In this document: positions 1-5,432 of the stretch, one piece after another | How positions within the stretch are numbered: position 1 is the stretch's first letter | Layout: the number at the start of each line of letters is the position of its first letter | Source of the DNA: Burkholderiales bacterium RIFCSPHIGHO2_12_FULL_61_11 | GTDB lineage: Bacteria; Pseudomonadota; Gammaproteobacteria; Burkholderiales; Burkholderiaceae_C | Length of the DNA: 7,344 nt | Assembly: GCA_001770785.1 (NCBI GenBank) | Contig: MERZ01000120.1 | Coordinates: 13,129 to 20,472 of the forward strand | Reading direction: 5' to 3' | Notes under the pieces: model-generated | The model's input: the letters and a program-made list of their open reading frames with translations, nothing else | The model's database searches: none | Told to the model about the DNA's origin: nothing | Made by a program: the position numbers and the translations under genes

Positions 1-137
1 AGCACCGAGGTCAATATCGGGGCTCCGACCGTCTGAAAACCGACTTTCCAGAAACGGAGAATTTCCTTGTAGAACAGGGTTTGCCAGCCACTGGCGCTGG
101 AGCCCGCCATAACGGCCCCCTGATTTTCGGCGCTCAT
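1..137 (-). CDS. ABC-2 type transporter permease, N-terminal fragment (cut by window edge)
   Basis: This is the first 45 codons of a gene that runs off the low-coordinate edge. The ATG at 137-135 overlaps the TGA of the upstream ATPase gene in an ATGA arrangement, which implies translational coupling; a GGGA lies 8 bases upstream of the ATG. The visible protein begins MSAENQGAVMAGSSASGWQT and continues with an aromatic and basic stretch (LFYKEILRFWKVGFQTV) before APILTS. That pattern (a short cytoplasmic tail, then an amphipathic segment with KE..RFW leading into the first membrane helix) resembles the N-terminus of ABC-2/YadH-type permeases. The pairing with a YadG-type ATPase supports it. 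The membrane domain itself is outside the window, so family membership rests on the N-terminus and context. Substrate unknown. Confidence 0.75.
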   Translation of the reverse strand, partial: MSAENQGAVMAGSSASGWQTLFYKEILRFWKVGFQTVGAPILTSV

Positions 138-1093
138 GCCACGATTCCCGCAAGATCGATTTGCACAGGTTCGTCCACGACCTTTTCAGCCATCACATCG
201 AGAAACACGTCTTCCAGATCAGCCCGTCGGATTTCCACGTCTTCGGCCACCAGCCCAGCCTCGCGAATGGCGGCCAGGTAGTGCTCGATTTCATGAGCGT
301 TGTTCGCGGGCAACTGAACAATGCGGCCGGTGATCCTGGCCCGGGCCGCCAATTGCGCAGGCAGTTCGCTGTCAATCTTGAAGCGCAGCACGTTGGATGA
401 CGCGGTCTTGAGCAGCGCCGAGGTCTGGTCGAGTGCCACCACCCGCCCCTGCTTGAGCATGGCGACACGGCTACACAGGGCTTCGGCCTCTTCGAGGTAG
501 TGCGTGGTCAGCAAGACGGTGCTGCCCTGCTTGTTGAGTTTGGCAATGAACTGCCACAAAGTCTGGCGCAACTCAACATCGACGCCCGCTGTGGGTTCGT
601 CAAGCACGATGACTTGCGGCTTGTGCACCAGCGCCTGCGCCACCAGCACGCGGCGCTTCATTCCGCCCGAAAGCTGGCGCATGTTGGCATGGGCCTTGTC
701 GGTCAGCCCGAGACTGACCAGCAGCTCGTCAATCCAGTCATCATTGTGCTTGATGCCGAAATAACCCGACTGGATGCGCAAGGCCTCGCGCACGGTGAAA
801 AAGGGGTCAAACACCAACTCCTGCGGCACCACGCCGAGCTTGCGCCTGGCATTGGCGTGATCTGTCACGACGTCGCAGCCATGCACCAGGACCCGGCCGC
901 TGGTGACCCGCGATAGGCCCGCCAGAATGCTGATGAGCGTGGTCTTCCCCGCACCGTTGGGACCGAGCAAGCCGAAAAATTCTCCCTGCGGGATATCAAA
1001 ACTCACGTGGTCAAGCGCCCGCACCACCGGGCCGGTGTGACTTCGCGTGGCTGAATAGGTTTTACAGACGGACTGAAATGAAATAGCAGGCAT
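134..1093 (-). CDS. ABC transporter ATP-binding protein, YadG-like (ABC-2 exporter type)
   Basis: A 319-residue nucleotide-binding subunit that would power the membrane permease encoded just downstream. All ABC motifs are present: Walker A GPNGAGKTT at residues 44-52, Q-loop Gln91, signature LSGGM at 141-145, Walker B VIVLDE at 161-166 with the D-loop following, and the H-loop His198. The segment after about residue 225 is the C-terminal extension common in ABC-2 ATPases (DrrA/YadG style) and includes the typical ADLEDVFLDV near residue 295. The start at 1093 is the only reasonable one: an in-frame TAA lies four codons further upstream. The Shine-Dalgarno is weak (GGG about 3 bases from the ATG). 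It is 96 bases from mlaB and overlaps the permease start by 4 bases. It is distinct from MlaF, which has its own permease MlaE. The substrate is not readable from sequence; the position after mla suggests an envelope role, but that is inference. Confidence 0.93.
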   Translation of the reverse strand: MPAISFQSVCKTYSATRSHTGPVVRALDHVSFDIPQGEFFGLLGPNGAGKTTLISILAGLSRVTSGRVLVHGCDVVTDHANARRKLGVVPQELVFDPFFTVREALRIQSGYFGIKHNDDWIDELLVSLGLTDKAHANMRQLSGGMKRRVLVAQALVHKPQVIVLDEPTAGVDVELRQTLWQFIAKLNKQGSTVLLTTHYLEEAEALCSRVAMLKQGRVVALDQTSALLKTASSNVLRFKIDSELPAQLAARARITGRIVQLPANNAHEIEHYLAAIREAGLVAEDVEIRRADLEDVFLDVMAEKVVDEPVQIDLAGIVA

Positions 1094-1115
1094 GAACCCG
1101 ATATTTTAAGGGCTG

Positions 1116-1152
1116 AAGCCTTTGGCATGGCCGCGGGTCCGCCGAAGGCCTT
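1116..1152 (-). other. Imperfect inverted repeat in the mlaB to ABC ATPase gap
   Basis: The 96-base gap between mlaB and the YadG-like ATPase contains arms AAGGCCTTCGGC and GCCAAAGGCTT (minus strand). They pair over about 11 positions with one bulged G and one C-A mismatch, around a 14-base GC-rich loop. No run of T follows, so it is not a convincing terminator. It could be a partial attenuator, a processing site or chance in GC-rich DNA. Confidence 0.25.
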
Positions 1153-1189
1153 GCCGAACGATCGCCATGGCAAAAGCGGCCGACGCGCC

Positions 1190-1471
1190 TCAGGTGGTCG
1201 CAGCCGCCGCGGCAGGAATGAGCTTGGCAACGCCGTAGACGCTGGCCAGCTCATGCAGGCGCGCAGGCGCACCGCGCACCGAAAAAGCCTTGCCCGCAGC
1301 CAAAGCCTGGCGACGGCATTCGAGCAATACAGCCAGCGCGGACGAGTCAAATTGCTGCAGGGCGCTGGCATCAGCCACCACTTCGGCCGGCTCGGCCAGC
1401 ACCGCCTGTTTCAGCCCGCGGACAAATCCGGACGCCACGGCATGCGTCAAAACAGCAGGAAGAGTTATCAT
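1190..1471 (-). CDS. mlaB: MlaB, STAS-domain subunit of the Mla phospholipid transporter
   Basis: A 93-residue single-domain STAS protein, close to the length of E. coli MlaB (about 97). In the MlaFEDB complex of the inner membrane MlaB binds the ATPase MlaF on the cytoplasmic side and is needed for its stability and activity. The sequence shows the STAS pattern: a short beta strand with hydrophobic residues, then VVADASAL followed by FDSSALAVLLE (residues 41-51), the conserved loop and helix with the Asp-Ser-Ser motif, then a strand FSVRGAP and the terminal helix ELASVYGVAKLI. Annotation programs may call it an anti-sigma factor antagonist, but here the residues and the mla context favour MlaB. 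Fifteen bases separate it from mlaC. No clear Shine-Dalgarno is seen, so coupling to mlaC translation is likely. Confidence 0.9.
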   Translation of the reverse strand: MITLPAVLTHAVASGFVRGLKQAVLAEPAEVVADASALQQFDSSALAVLLECRRQALAAGKAFSVRGAPARLHELASVYGVAKLIPAAAAATT

Positions 1472-1486
1472 TCGCGATGCCGCCGA

Positions 1487-2122
1487 TCAGGACTTCTTGT
1501 CGCCGACGTTGGACTTGTTGCGCTGCGCGAGCGCAGCGATCAGACCGTCAATGCCATTGGCTTTGAGTTCCTGGGCGAACTGATTGCGGTAGGTGTCGAC
1601 CATCCAGATGCCCAGCACATTGAGGTCATAAATTTTCCAGCCCGTGGCGGTTTTTTCCATGCGGTAATCGAGTTGGGCCGGATCACCGCGACCCAGAACT
1701 TCGGTGCGCACCACCACCTCGGTATCCCCCGCTGCCGCGCGCAAGGGCTTGACATCGAGGCGCTGATCATTGACCTGTGACAGTGCGCCGGAATAGGTGC
1801 GAATCAGCAGCGCCTTGAACTCGTCTTGCAGACGCTGTTTCTGCTCGGGCGTGGCCTGGCGCCAGCTGCGCCCCACGGCAGAGGCGGTCATGCGGGTGAA
1901 ATTCACGTGAGGCATGACTTTGCCATCAACCAGCGCCAGGACCTTGTCTATTTTGCCGGCCTGAACCTCTTCATCCGACCTGATGGCGTCCAGCACCTCA
2001 GCGGACACCCGCTTGATCAGCGCATCCGGCGCCTCATCGGCAGCGTGAACAAAAGGGGCAGCCGCGAGAAATGCCAGACTGAGCGAGGCGCCCAGTAAAC
2101 GGCCAAGAGTTCTACGGTTCAT
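1487..2122 (-). CDS. mlaC: MlaC, periplasmic phospholipid-binding shuttle protein
   Basis: A 211-residue member of the MlaC/Ttg2D family (tolerance-to-toluene family). It carries phospholipid through the periplasm between the outer-membrane MlaA complex and the inner-membrane MlaFEDB complex. It has a clear Sec signal peptide: basic MNRR, a hydrophobic stretch LGASLSLAFLAAAPF, then VHA before Ala-Asp, with likely cleavage after residue 27. Family features follow: the region with VDGKVMPHVNFTRMTASAVG, the WRQATPEQKQRLQDEFKALL segment, and near the end a WKIYDLNVLGIWMVDTYRNQF-type motif that is strongly conserved in MlaC. I chose the ATG at 2122 over an in-frame start at 2146 because AAAGGA lies 5 bases upstream of it and because the signal peptide then starts with a normal n-region. 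It follows mlaA after a 125-base gap, the largest within the mla cluster. Confidence 0.95.
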   Translation of the reverse strand: MNRRTLGRLLGASLSLAFLAAAPFVHAADEAPDALIKRVSAEVLDAIRSDEEVQAGKIDKVLALVDGKVMPHVNFTRMTASAVGRSWRQATPEQKQRLQDEFKALLIRTYSGALSQVNDQRLDVKPLRAAAGDTEVVVRTEVLGRGDPAQLDYRMEKTATGWKIYDLNVLGIWMVDTYRNQFAQELKANGIDGLIAALAQRNKSNVGDKKS

Positions 2123-2127
2123 GATTT

Positions 2128-2133
2128 TCCTTT
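2128..2133 (-). promoter_or_regulatory. Shine-Dalgarno deciding the mlaC start
   Basis: AAAGGA on the minus strand, 5 bases before the ATG at 2122. It supports that start over the upstream in-frame candidate at 2146. It overlaps a small TTTCG/CGAAA inverted repeat (2131-2143), which could partly occlude it. Confidence 0.75.
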
Positions 2134-2146
2134 CGATACGAAACAC

Positions 2147-2164
2147 CCGCCTGTCAACAGGCGG
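2147..2164 (-). other. Stem-loop in the mlaA-mlaC intercistronic region
   Basis: A perfect 7-base stem CCGCCTG/CAGGCGG with a 4-base loop (TTGA on the minus strand). It can be extended by AAAC/GTTT outer arms across a small internal loop. It ends about 24 bases before the mlaC ATG. Downstream on the minus strand is GTGTTTCG, not a proper U-tract, so full termination is unlikely. An mRNA processing or stabilising structure between mlaFEDA and mlaCB is possible. A smaller perfect repeat, GCAAA-ATA-TTTGC, lies just upstream of it in the same gap. Confidence 0.5.
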
Positions 2165-2247
2165 AGTTTCAGCAAATATTTTGCCGGATGTTCAGGCGGC
2201 TGGTGAACTTTGACCGCGATCTTGTCAACCTTGTTTACAGCGGCTAT

Positions 2248-3033
2248 TTATTGCGCCGTCGACGCCGGCGCGGCGGGTTCACCATCGCCCGGTGCCGCTT
2301 CAGGCAGGTCATAACGCTCCTCTGGCTCGGTTGGTGCTTCGACCTTCGGGCGGCCATGGCGCTGCAGATAGATGTCGCGGGCGAAACTGTATTTGTCCAG
2401 GGATGCCCGCTCCAGAAAATCACCGGCGTCCAGAAGATTCGCCCGCAGGTTCACTGCGCGCAGGTTGAGCAGGGAATTGCGCAAGGGCACACGGCTGATG
2501 CCCTGGCTGACAAGATCTCCCTGAAAGTCGACCAACGTGCCAACGGAATCACGCACGCTGGAAGGCCCCAACACAGGCAGCACCAGATAGACACCGGAAG
2601 CCACGCCCCAATGCCGCAGGTTTTGACCAAAATTCTGGCTGTGCTTGCGAATTTCCATTTCGCTGGCAAGGTCAAAAATACCGCCCAGCCCCCATAAGGT
2701 GTTGACTGTAACGCGAAAAAAGCTATCGGCGGCCGCTTCGGGCTTGAATTGCAGCACGTTGTTGACCAGCGACCAGACGTCTGAAATATTGCCGAAGAAA
2801 TTGGTGACACCCCGTCGCACCGGCACCGGCGTGATGTCCTGGTAAGCCGTTGCAGCGGGCTTGATGAGGGTCCGATCCAGGCCGTCGTTGAATTTGAACA
2901 CCGCCCGGTTGAATGGCTCCAGCGGATCGGCCGGATTGGCGTTGGGCCCGGTGGCGCAGCCCTGCAACAGCACCAGCGCCAAGGCTGCCGCAGCCCATCC
3001 CAGGGGCCGTTTTATCACGATTTTGGATGTCAT
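2248..3033 (-). CDS. mlaA: MlaA (VacJ), outer-membrane lipoprotein of the Mla pathway
   Basis: A 261-residue VacJ-family lipoprotein, near the E. coli length of about 251. MlaA forms a donut-like complex in the inner leaflet of the outer membrane with porins, removes misplaced phospholipid and passes it to MlaC. A lipoprotein signal is visible: basic start, hydrophobic core, and lipobox LQGC with the acylated Cys at residue 26. Family motifs follow: DPLEPFNR (36-43), then FNDGLD, the NFFGNISD region, WGLGGIFDLASEM and a glycine-rich VYLVLPVLGPSSVRDSVG segment. The last 30 or so residues are rich in Pro, Glu and Ala and look disordered. The ATG at 3033 overlaps the mlaD TGA (ATGA); GGGAG lies 12 bases upstream, far from ideal, so re-initiation after mlaD is likely. 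In E. coli mlaA is unlinked to mlaFEDCB; here it is inside the operon. Confidence 0.96.
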   Translation of the reverse strand: MTSKIVIKRPLGWAAAALALVLLQGCATGPNANPADPLEPFNRAVFKFNDGLDRTLIKPAATAYQDITPVPVRRGVTNFFGNISDVWSLVNNVLQFKPEAAADSFFRVTVNTLWGLGGIFDLASEMEIRKHSQNFGQNLRHWGVASGVYLVLPVLGPSSVRDSVGTLVDFQGDLVSQGISRVPLRNSLLNLRAVNLRANLLDAGDFLERASLDKYSFARDIYLQRHGRPKVEAPTEPEERYDLPEAAPGDGEPAAPASTAQ

Positions 3034-3536
3034 TTTTTTTCTGAGCTCCCTGAGGACGGTGCGGAAGCCGACGCAGAACCGCTGTCCGCCGCTTTGCTGA
3101 ACAAAAACTGGCCGATCAGATTCTCAAGCACCACCGCCGACTGGGTCTGGTTGATGACGTCCCCCGCGACGAGATTTTTGTCAGCCCCGCCGGGCTCCAC
3201 GCTGATGTATTGTTCACCAAGCAGACCACTGGTGAGAATCTTCAGCGAACTGTCCTTGGGGAAAGCATAACGCCCCTCCATGGCGAGCCTGACCCGCGCC
3301 TGGAAAGTCTTGTCATCAAACATGATGTCCTCCACGCGACCCACCACCACGCCGCTGCTGCGCACCGCTGCCTTGGGCTTGAGACCGCCAATATTATCAA
3401 AATTGGCTTCAACCCGGTAGCTGGACTGGAAGCTCAGATTAAGCAGGTTGGCCGCCTGCAGCGCGAGAAACAGGATGGCCGCAGCCCCGATCAGAACAAA
3501 CAAGCCCACCCACACATCATTCTTTGAGCGTTGCAC
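3030..3536 (-). CDS. mlaD: MlaD, MCE-domain periplasmic subunit of the Mla transporter
   Basis: A 168-residue MCE protein anchored in the inner membrane by one N-terminal helix (about residues 8-27, VWVGLFVLIGAAAILFLAL). It forms a hexameric ring on MlaE through which lipid passes to or from MlaC. The MCE domain spans about 40-116 and shows YRVEANFDNIGGLKPKAAVR, GVVVGRVEDI and SGLLGEQYISVEPGG, all typical. The tail after about 148 is rich in Ser, Ala and Gly. The gene begins with two GTG codons in a row (3539 and 3536). The second is preferred because AAGGAG then sits 6 bases away instead of 3 and the protein starts MQRSKND, like the MQ.KKNE start of E. coli MlaD. Choosing the first adds one residue. 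The coding end GAA AAA AAA TGA overlaps the mlaA start. Confidence 0.95.
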   Translation of the reverse strand: MQRSKNDVWVGLFVLIGAAAILFLALQAANLLNLSFQSSYRVEANFDNIGGLKPKAAVRSSGVVVGRVEDIMFDDKTFQARVRLAMEGRYAFPKDSSLKILTSGLLGEQYISVEPGGADKNLVAGDVINQTQSAVVLENLIGQFLFSKAADSGSASASAPSSGSSEKK

Positions 3537-3542
3537 CACACT

Positions 3543-3548
3543 CTCCTT
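3543..3548 (-). promoter_or_regulatory. Shine-Dalgarno of mlaD, overlapping the mlaE stop
   Basis: AAGGAG on the minus strand uses the last bases of the mlaE TAA stop (TAAGGAG). It is 6 bases from the GTG at 3536 and 3 from the GTG at 3539, which favours the second GTG as the start. Confidence 0.8.
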
Positions 3549-4329
3549 ATTTAGTGAACATCATCGCGGTCAGGATGAAATCGAGACCCAGAACCGCCAG
3601 GGAGGCCATGACCACCGTTCGCGTGGTGGCGCTGGCCACCCCTTCCGGCGTGGCTTGCGCCTCAAAACCCTGCAGCAGGGCAATGAAGGTGACGGTAAAA
3701 CCGAACACGATGCTCTTGACAATGCCGTTGCCGACATCCTGCCAGACATCGACGCCGCCCTGAATCTGGCTCCAGAAAGAACCGGCATCGACACCGATCA
3801 TGAGCACGCCCACCACCCAGCCGCCAATAATGCCCATGGCGCTGAACACGGCCGCAAGCAAGGGCATGGTGATGACACCGGCCCAAAAACGCGGCGCCAA
3901 AATGCGTTGCACCGGATCGACCGCCATCATTTCCATGACGCTGATCTGCTCGCCCGCCTTCATGAGGCCGATCTCGGCCGTCAGCGACGTCCCGGCCCGC
4001 CCGGCAAACAGCAGCGCCGTTACCACCGGCCCGAGTTCGCGCACCAGGGTCAGCGTCACCAGCAAGCCCAGCGCGGACGAGGAGCCATAACGCTGCAGCG
4101 TGTAATAGCCCTGCAGGCCAAATACAAAACCGACAAACAGGCCCGAAATGGCAATGATCGCGAGCGAATAATTGCCCAGAAAATGAATCTGGTCGCGTAC
4201 CAGGCCAAAGCGCTTGAAGCTCGAGGCGAACGTCGCCAGCAGCCGGATGAACAGCCGGGCACCCTGCCCCAGATCAGCGAGTTTGCTTCGGCTGGCAAGG
4301 CCGACATCGGCGGGTTTGTACCAGCTCAT
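3547..4329 (-). CDS. mlaE: MlaE, inner-membrane permease of the Mla transporter
   Basis: A 260-residue MlaE-family (DUF140) permease, the same length as E. coli MlaE. It dimerises in the inner membrane, sits under the MlaD hexamer and is driven by MlaF. Hydrophobic segments are visible at about 52-73, 86-108, 150-180, 203-220 and 237-258, after an amphipathic N-terminal region. Family hallmarks are RELGPVVTALLFAGRAGT (97-114), followed by AEIG and the cytoplasmic EQISVMEMMAVDP (127-139) thought to contact the ATPase, and the FGFTVTFIALLQGFEA segment with later Gly-Val-Ala-Ser repeat (EGVASATTRTVV). The ATG at 4329 overlaps the mlaF TGA by the ATGA arrangement, and no strong Shine-Dalgarno is seen, so it is probably translated by coupling to mlaF. 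Confidence 0.97.
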   Translation of the reverse strand: MSWYKPADVGLASRSKLADLGQGARLFIRLLATFASSFKRFGLVRDQIHFLGNYSLAIIAISGLFVGFVFGLQGYYTLQRYGSSSALGLLVTLTLVRELGPVVTALLFAGRAGTSLTAEIGLMKAGEQISVMEMMAVDPVQRILAPRFWAGVITMPLLAAVFSAMGIIGGWVVGVLMIGVDAGSFWSQIQGGVDVWQDVGNGIVKSIVFGFTVTFIALLQGFEAQATPEGVASATTRTVVMASLAVLGLDFILTAMMFTK

Positions 4330-5171
4330 GCCGACACCCCGGACCGCCTGGGCCGCGACTCAAGCGCAAGGCCGAGGTCTTCCTCGACCGTGACGCCGGG
4401 ATAATGAAACTGGACCGGGCCGTCGGGCAGCGCGTTCACATACTGGTAGACCAAGGGGTCGGTGCTTTTGCGCACCTGCTCGGGCGTGCCCTCGGAGGCG
4501 ATTTTCCCGTTGGCCAGAATGATCACATGGTCCGAAATTGCGAAGGTCTGCTCGAGTTCATGCGACACAAAAAGACTGGTCAGGCCCAGGGAGTCGTTGA
4601 GTTGACGGATCAGCCGTGCCGCCGTTCCCAAAGAGATGGGATCGAGCCCGGAAAAGGGCTCGTCGTACATCACCAGCTCGGGGTCAAGCGCAATCGCGCG
4701 CGCCAGCGCAATGCGCCGGGCCATGCCGCCCGACACCTCGCTGGGCATCAGCTCACGAGCGCCGCGCAGGCCCACCGCATTGAGTTTCATCAGCACAATG
4801 TCGCGGATCAGGGCCTCTGGCAGGTCGGTATGCTCGCGCAGCGGAAAGGCGACGTTCTCAAACACGCTCAGATCGGCAAACAGCGCGCCAAACTGGAACA
4901 GCATGCCCATGCGGCGCCGGGCGGCATAAAGCTGCTGCTGGTTCATGGGGGTCACATCCTCGCCGTCGAACAGCAGCGCGCCAGACTGCGCCCGGTTCTG
5001 GCCGCCAATCAAACGCAAAATGGTCGTCTTGCCTCCGCCGGAGGCGCCCATCAGCGTCGTGACCTTGCCACGCGGAACCGACAGCGAAATGTCGTCCAGA
5101 ATAACGCGATCCCCGTACCCAAAGGTCAGGTGGCGCAGTTCGACAAGGGATTCGGTAGAGGGTGAGGCCAT
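4326..5171 (-). CDS. mlaF: MlaF, ATPase of the Mla phospholipid transporter
   Basis: A 281-residue ABC ATPase, slightly longer than E. coli MlaF (about 269). It hydrolyses ATP to drive lipid movement through MlaE and MlaD and binds MlaB. Motifs: Walker A GASGGGKTT at 42-50, Q-loop Gln93 in LFQFGALF, signature VSGGM at 146-150, Walker B LVMYDE at 166-171 followed by PFSGLDP, and His204 in SHELEQTF. The LFQFGALF, MYDEPFSGLDPI and SHEL features separate the Mla/MCE ATPase group from the YadG-like ATPase elsewhere in the window. The C-terminal tail after about 255 contains the region that reaches the partner subunit in E. coli. The start is the ATG at 5171; a TTG three codons upstream is possible but lies inside the terminator T-tract. 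No Shine-Dalgarno precedes the ATG, which directly abuts the terminator. Confidence 0.96.
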   Translation of the reverse strand: MASPSTESLVELRHLTFGYGDRVILDDISLSVPRGKVTTLMGASGGGKTTILRLIGGQNRAQSGALLFDGEDVTPMNQQQLYAARRRMGMLFQFGALFADLSVFENVAFPLREHTDLPEALIRDIVLMKLNAVGLRGARELMPSEVSGGMARRIALARAIALDPELVMYDEPFSGLDPISLGTAARLIRQLNDSLGLTSLFVSHELEQTFAISDHVIILANGKIASEGTPEQVRKSTDPLVYQYVNALPDGPVQFHYPGVTVEEDLGLALESRPRRSGVSA

Positions 5172-5200
5172 AAAAAACAAAAGCCGGGTTTGTCCGGCTT
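5172..5200 (-). terminator. Intrinsic terminator after gltD, abutting the mlaF start codon
   Basis: On the minus strand AAGCCGG (5200-5194) pairs with CCGGCTT (5187-5181) around the loop ACAAAC, followed by TTGTTTTTT (5180-5172). This is a classic rho-independent terminator for transcription arriving from gltBD. It works only in that direction, as the other strand has no T-run. The last T is the base before the mlaF ATG, so the terminator occupies the whole region where a ribosome binding site would be. Confidence 0.88.
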
Positions 5201-5204
5201 GTGA

Positions 5205-5210
5205 ATCATA
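5205..5210 (-). promoter_or_regulatory. Possible -10 box (TATGAT) for mlaF operon transcription
   Basis: TATGAT matches the sigma-70 -10 consensus at five of six positions and lies just upstream of the terminator stem. No good -35 box is found 15-18 bases upstream (the candidates are CCTCGC-like). Transcription from here would begin near 5198 and give a leader of about 27 bases made only of the hairpin and T-tract. Speculative. Confidence 0.25.
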
Positions 5211-5224
5211 AGGGATTACGCTTA

Positions 5225-5294
5225 TCAGCGAGGCAGGTCGCTAAAAACCCATCAAAAACTCATCAACCGCGCGCGCCGCCTGCCGGCCTTCGCG
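5225..5294 (-). pseudogene. Decayed extra copy of the gltD 3' end
   Basis: This 70-base stretch repeats the last 69 bases of gltD (5364-5432), with 66 of 70 aligned positions identical: three substitutions and one extra base. In the gltD frame it encodes [17 protein letters not shown] and then a stop, because a fifth T turns TTT AGC into TTT TAG; with that base removed it continues S-D-L-P-R-stop exactly as GltD does. The three substitutions (GAC/GAT, TTG/CTG, CCG/CCT) are all synonymous. An in-frame TAG stands immediately before the copy, and there is no start, so it is not a gene. Its flanks do not match the flanks of the live copy. Confidence 0.9.
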
Positions 5295-5432
5295 CTACGC
5301 AAGCGGTCAGCTTGTGTTTCATGAATCCGCCCTTGGGCGATTTGTGAAGGACGCAGCACAGCTTCAGCGCGGCAAGTCGCTAAAACCCATCAAAAACTCG
5401 TCAACCGCGCGCGCCGCCTGCCGGCCTTCGCG
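5225..5432. repeat. Direct repeat pair (5225-5294 and 5364-5432) spaced by 69 bases
   Basis: Two same-orientation copies of a roughly 70-base sequence separated by 69 bases. The high-coordinate copy is the functional end of gltD; the low-coordinate copy is the relic. The 69-base spacer (5295-5363) holds two small inverted repeats, CAAGC/GCTTG (5300-5314) and a bulged stem ATCCGCCC/GGGCGAT (5325-5341), and no convincing gene. Such a pair could recombine and delete the segment between. Confidence 0.9.

Noticed and set aside
2152..2157. TTGACA on the minus strand in the mlaC-upstream hairpin, as a -35 box
   Set aside because: No acceptable -10 hexamer 16-18 bases downstream, and the bases are better explained as part of the stem-loop. 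The same holds for TTGACA at 2229-2224.
1127..2697. Plus-strand open frames opposite mlaB, mlaC and mlaA (1127-1780, 1826-2098, 2188-2697)
   Set aside because: Shadows of well-supported minus-strand genes; no motif, signal peptide or ribosome binding site supports them.
3448..5165. Long plus-strand open frames (3448-4404 and 4404-5165) opposite mlaE/mlaD and mlaF
   Set aside because: They mirror strongly conserved genes on the other strand, their translations are rich in Arg, His and Gln with no recognisable domain, and long antisense frames are expected in GC-rich coding DNA.
5238..5321. Small frame starting ATG at 5321 running into the gltD relic (about 19 codons)
   Set aside because: No Shine-Dalgarno, composition dictated by the repeat read in another frame, and no resemblance to a known peptide.
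5325..5342. Hairpin shortly after the gltD stop as a second terminator
   Set aside because: The stem has a bulge and a very tight loop and is not followed by a T-run on the minus strand.
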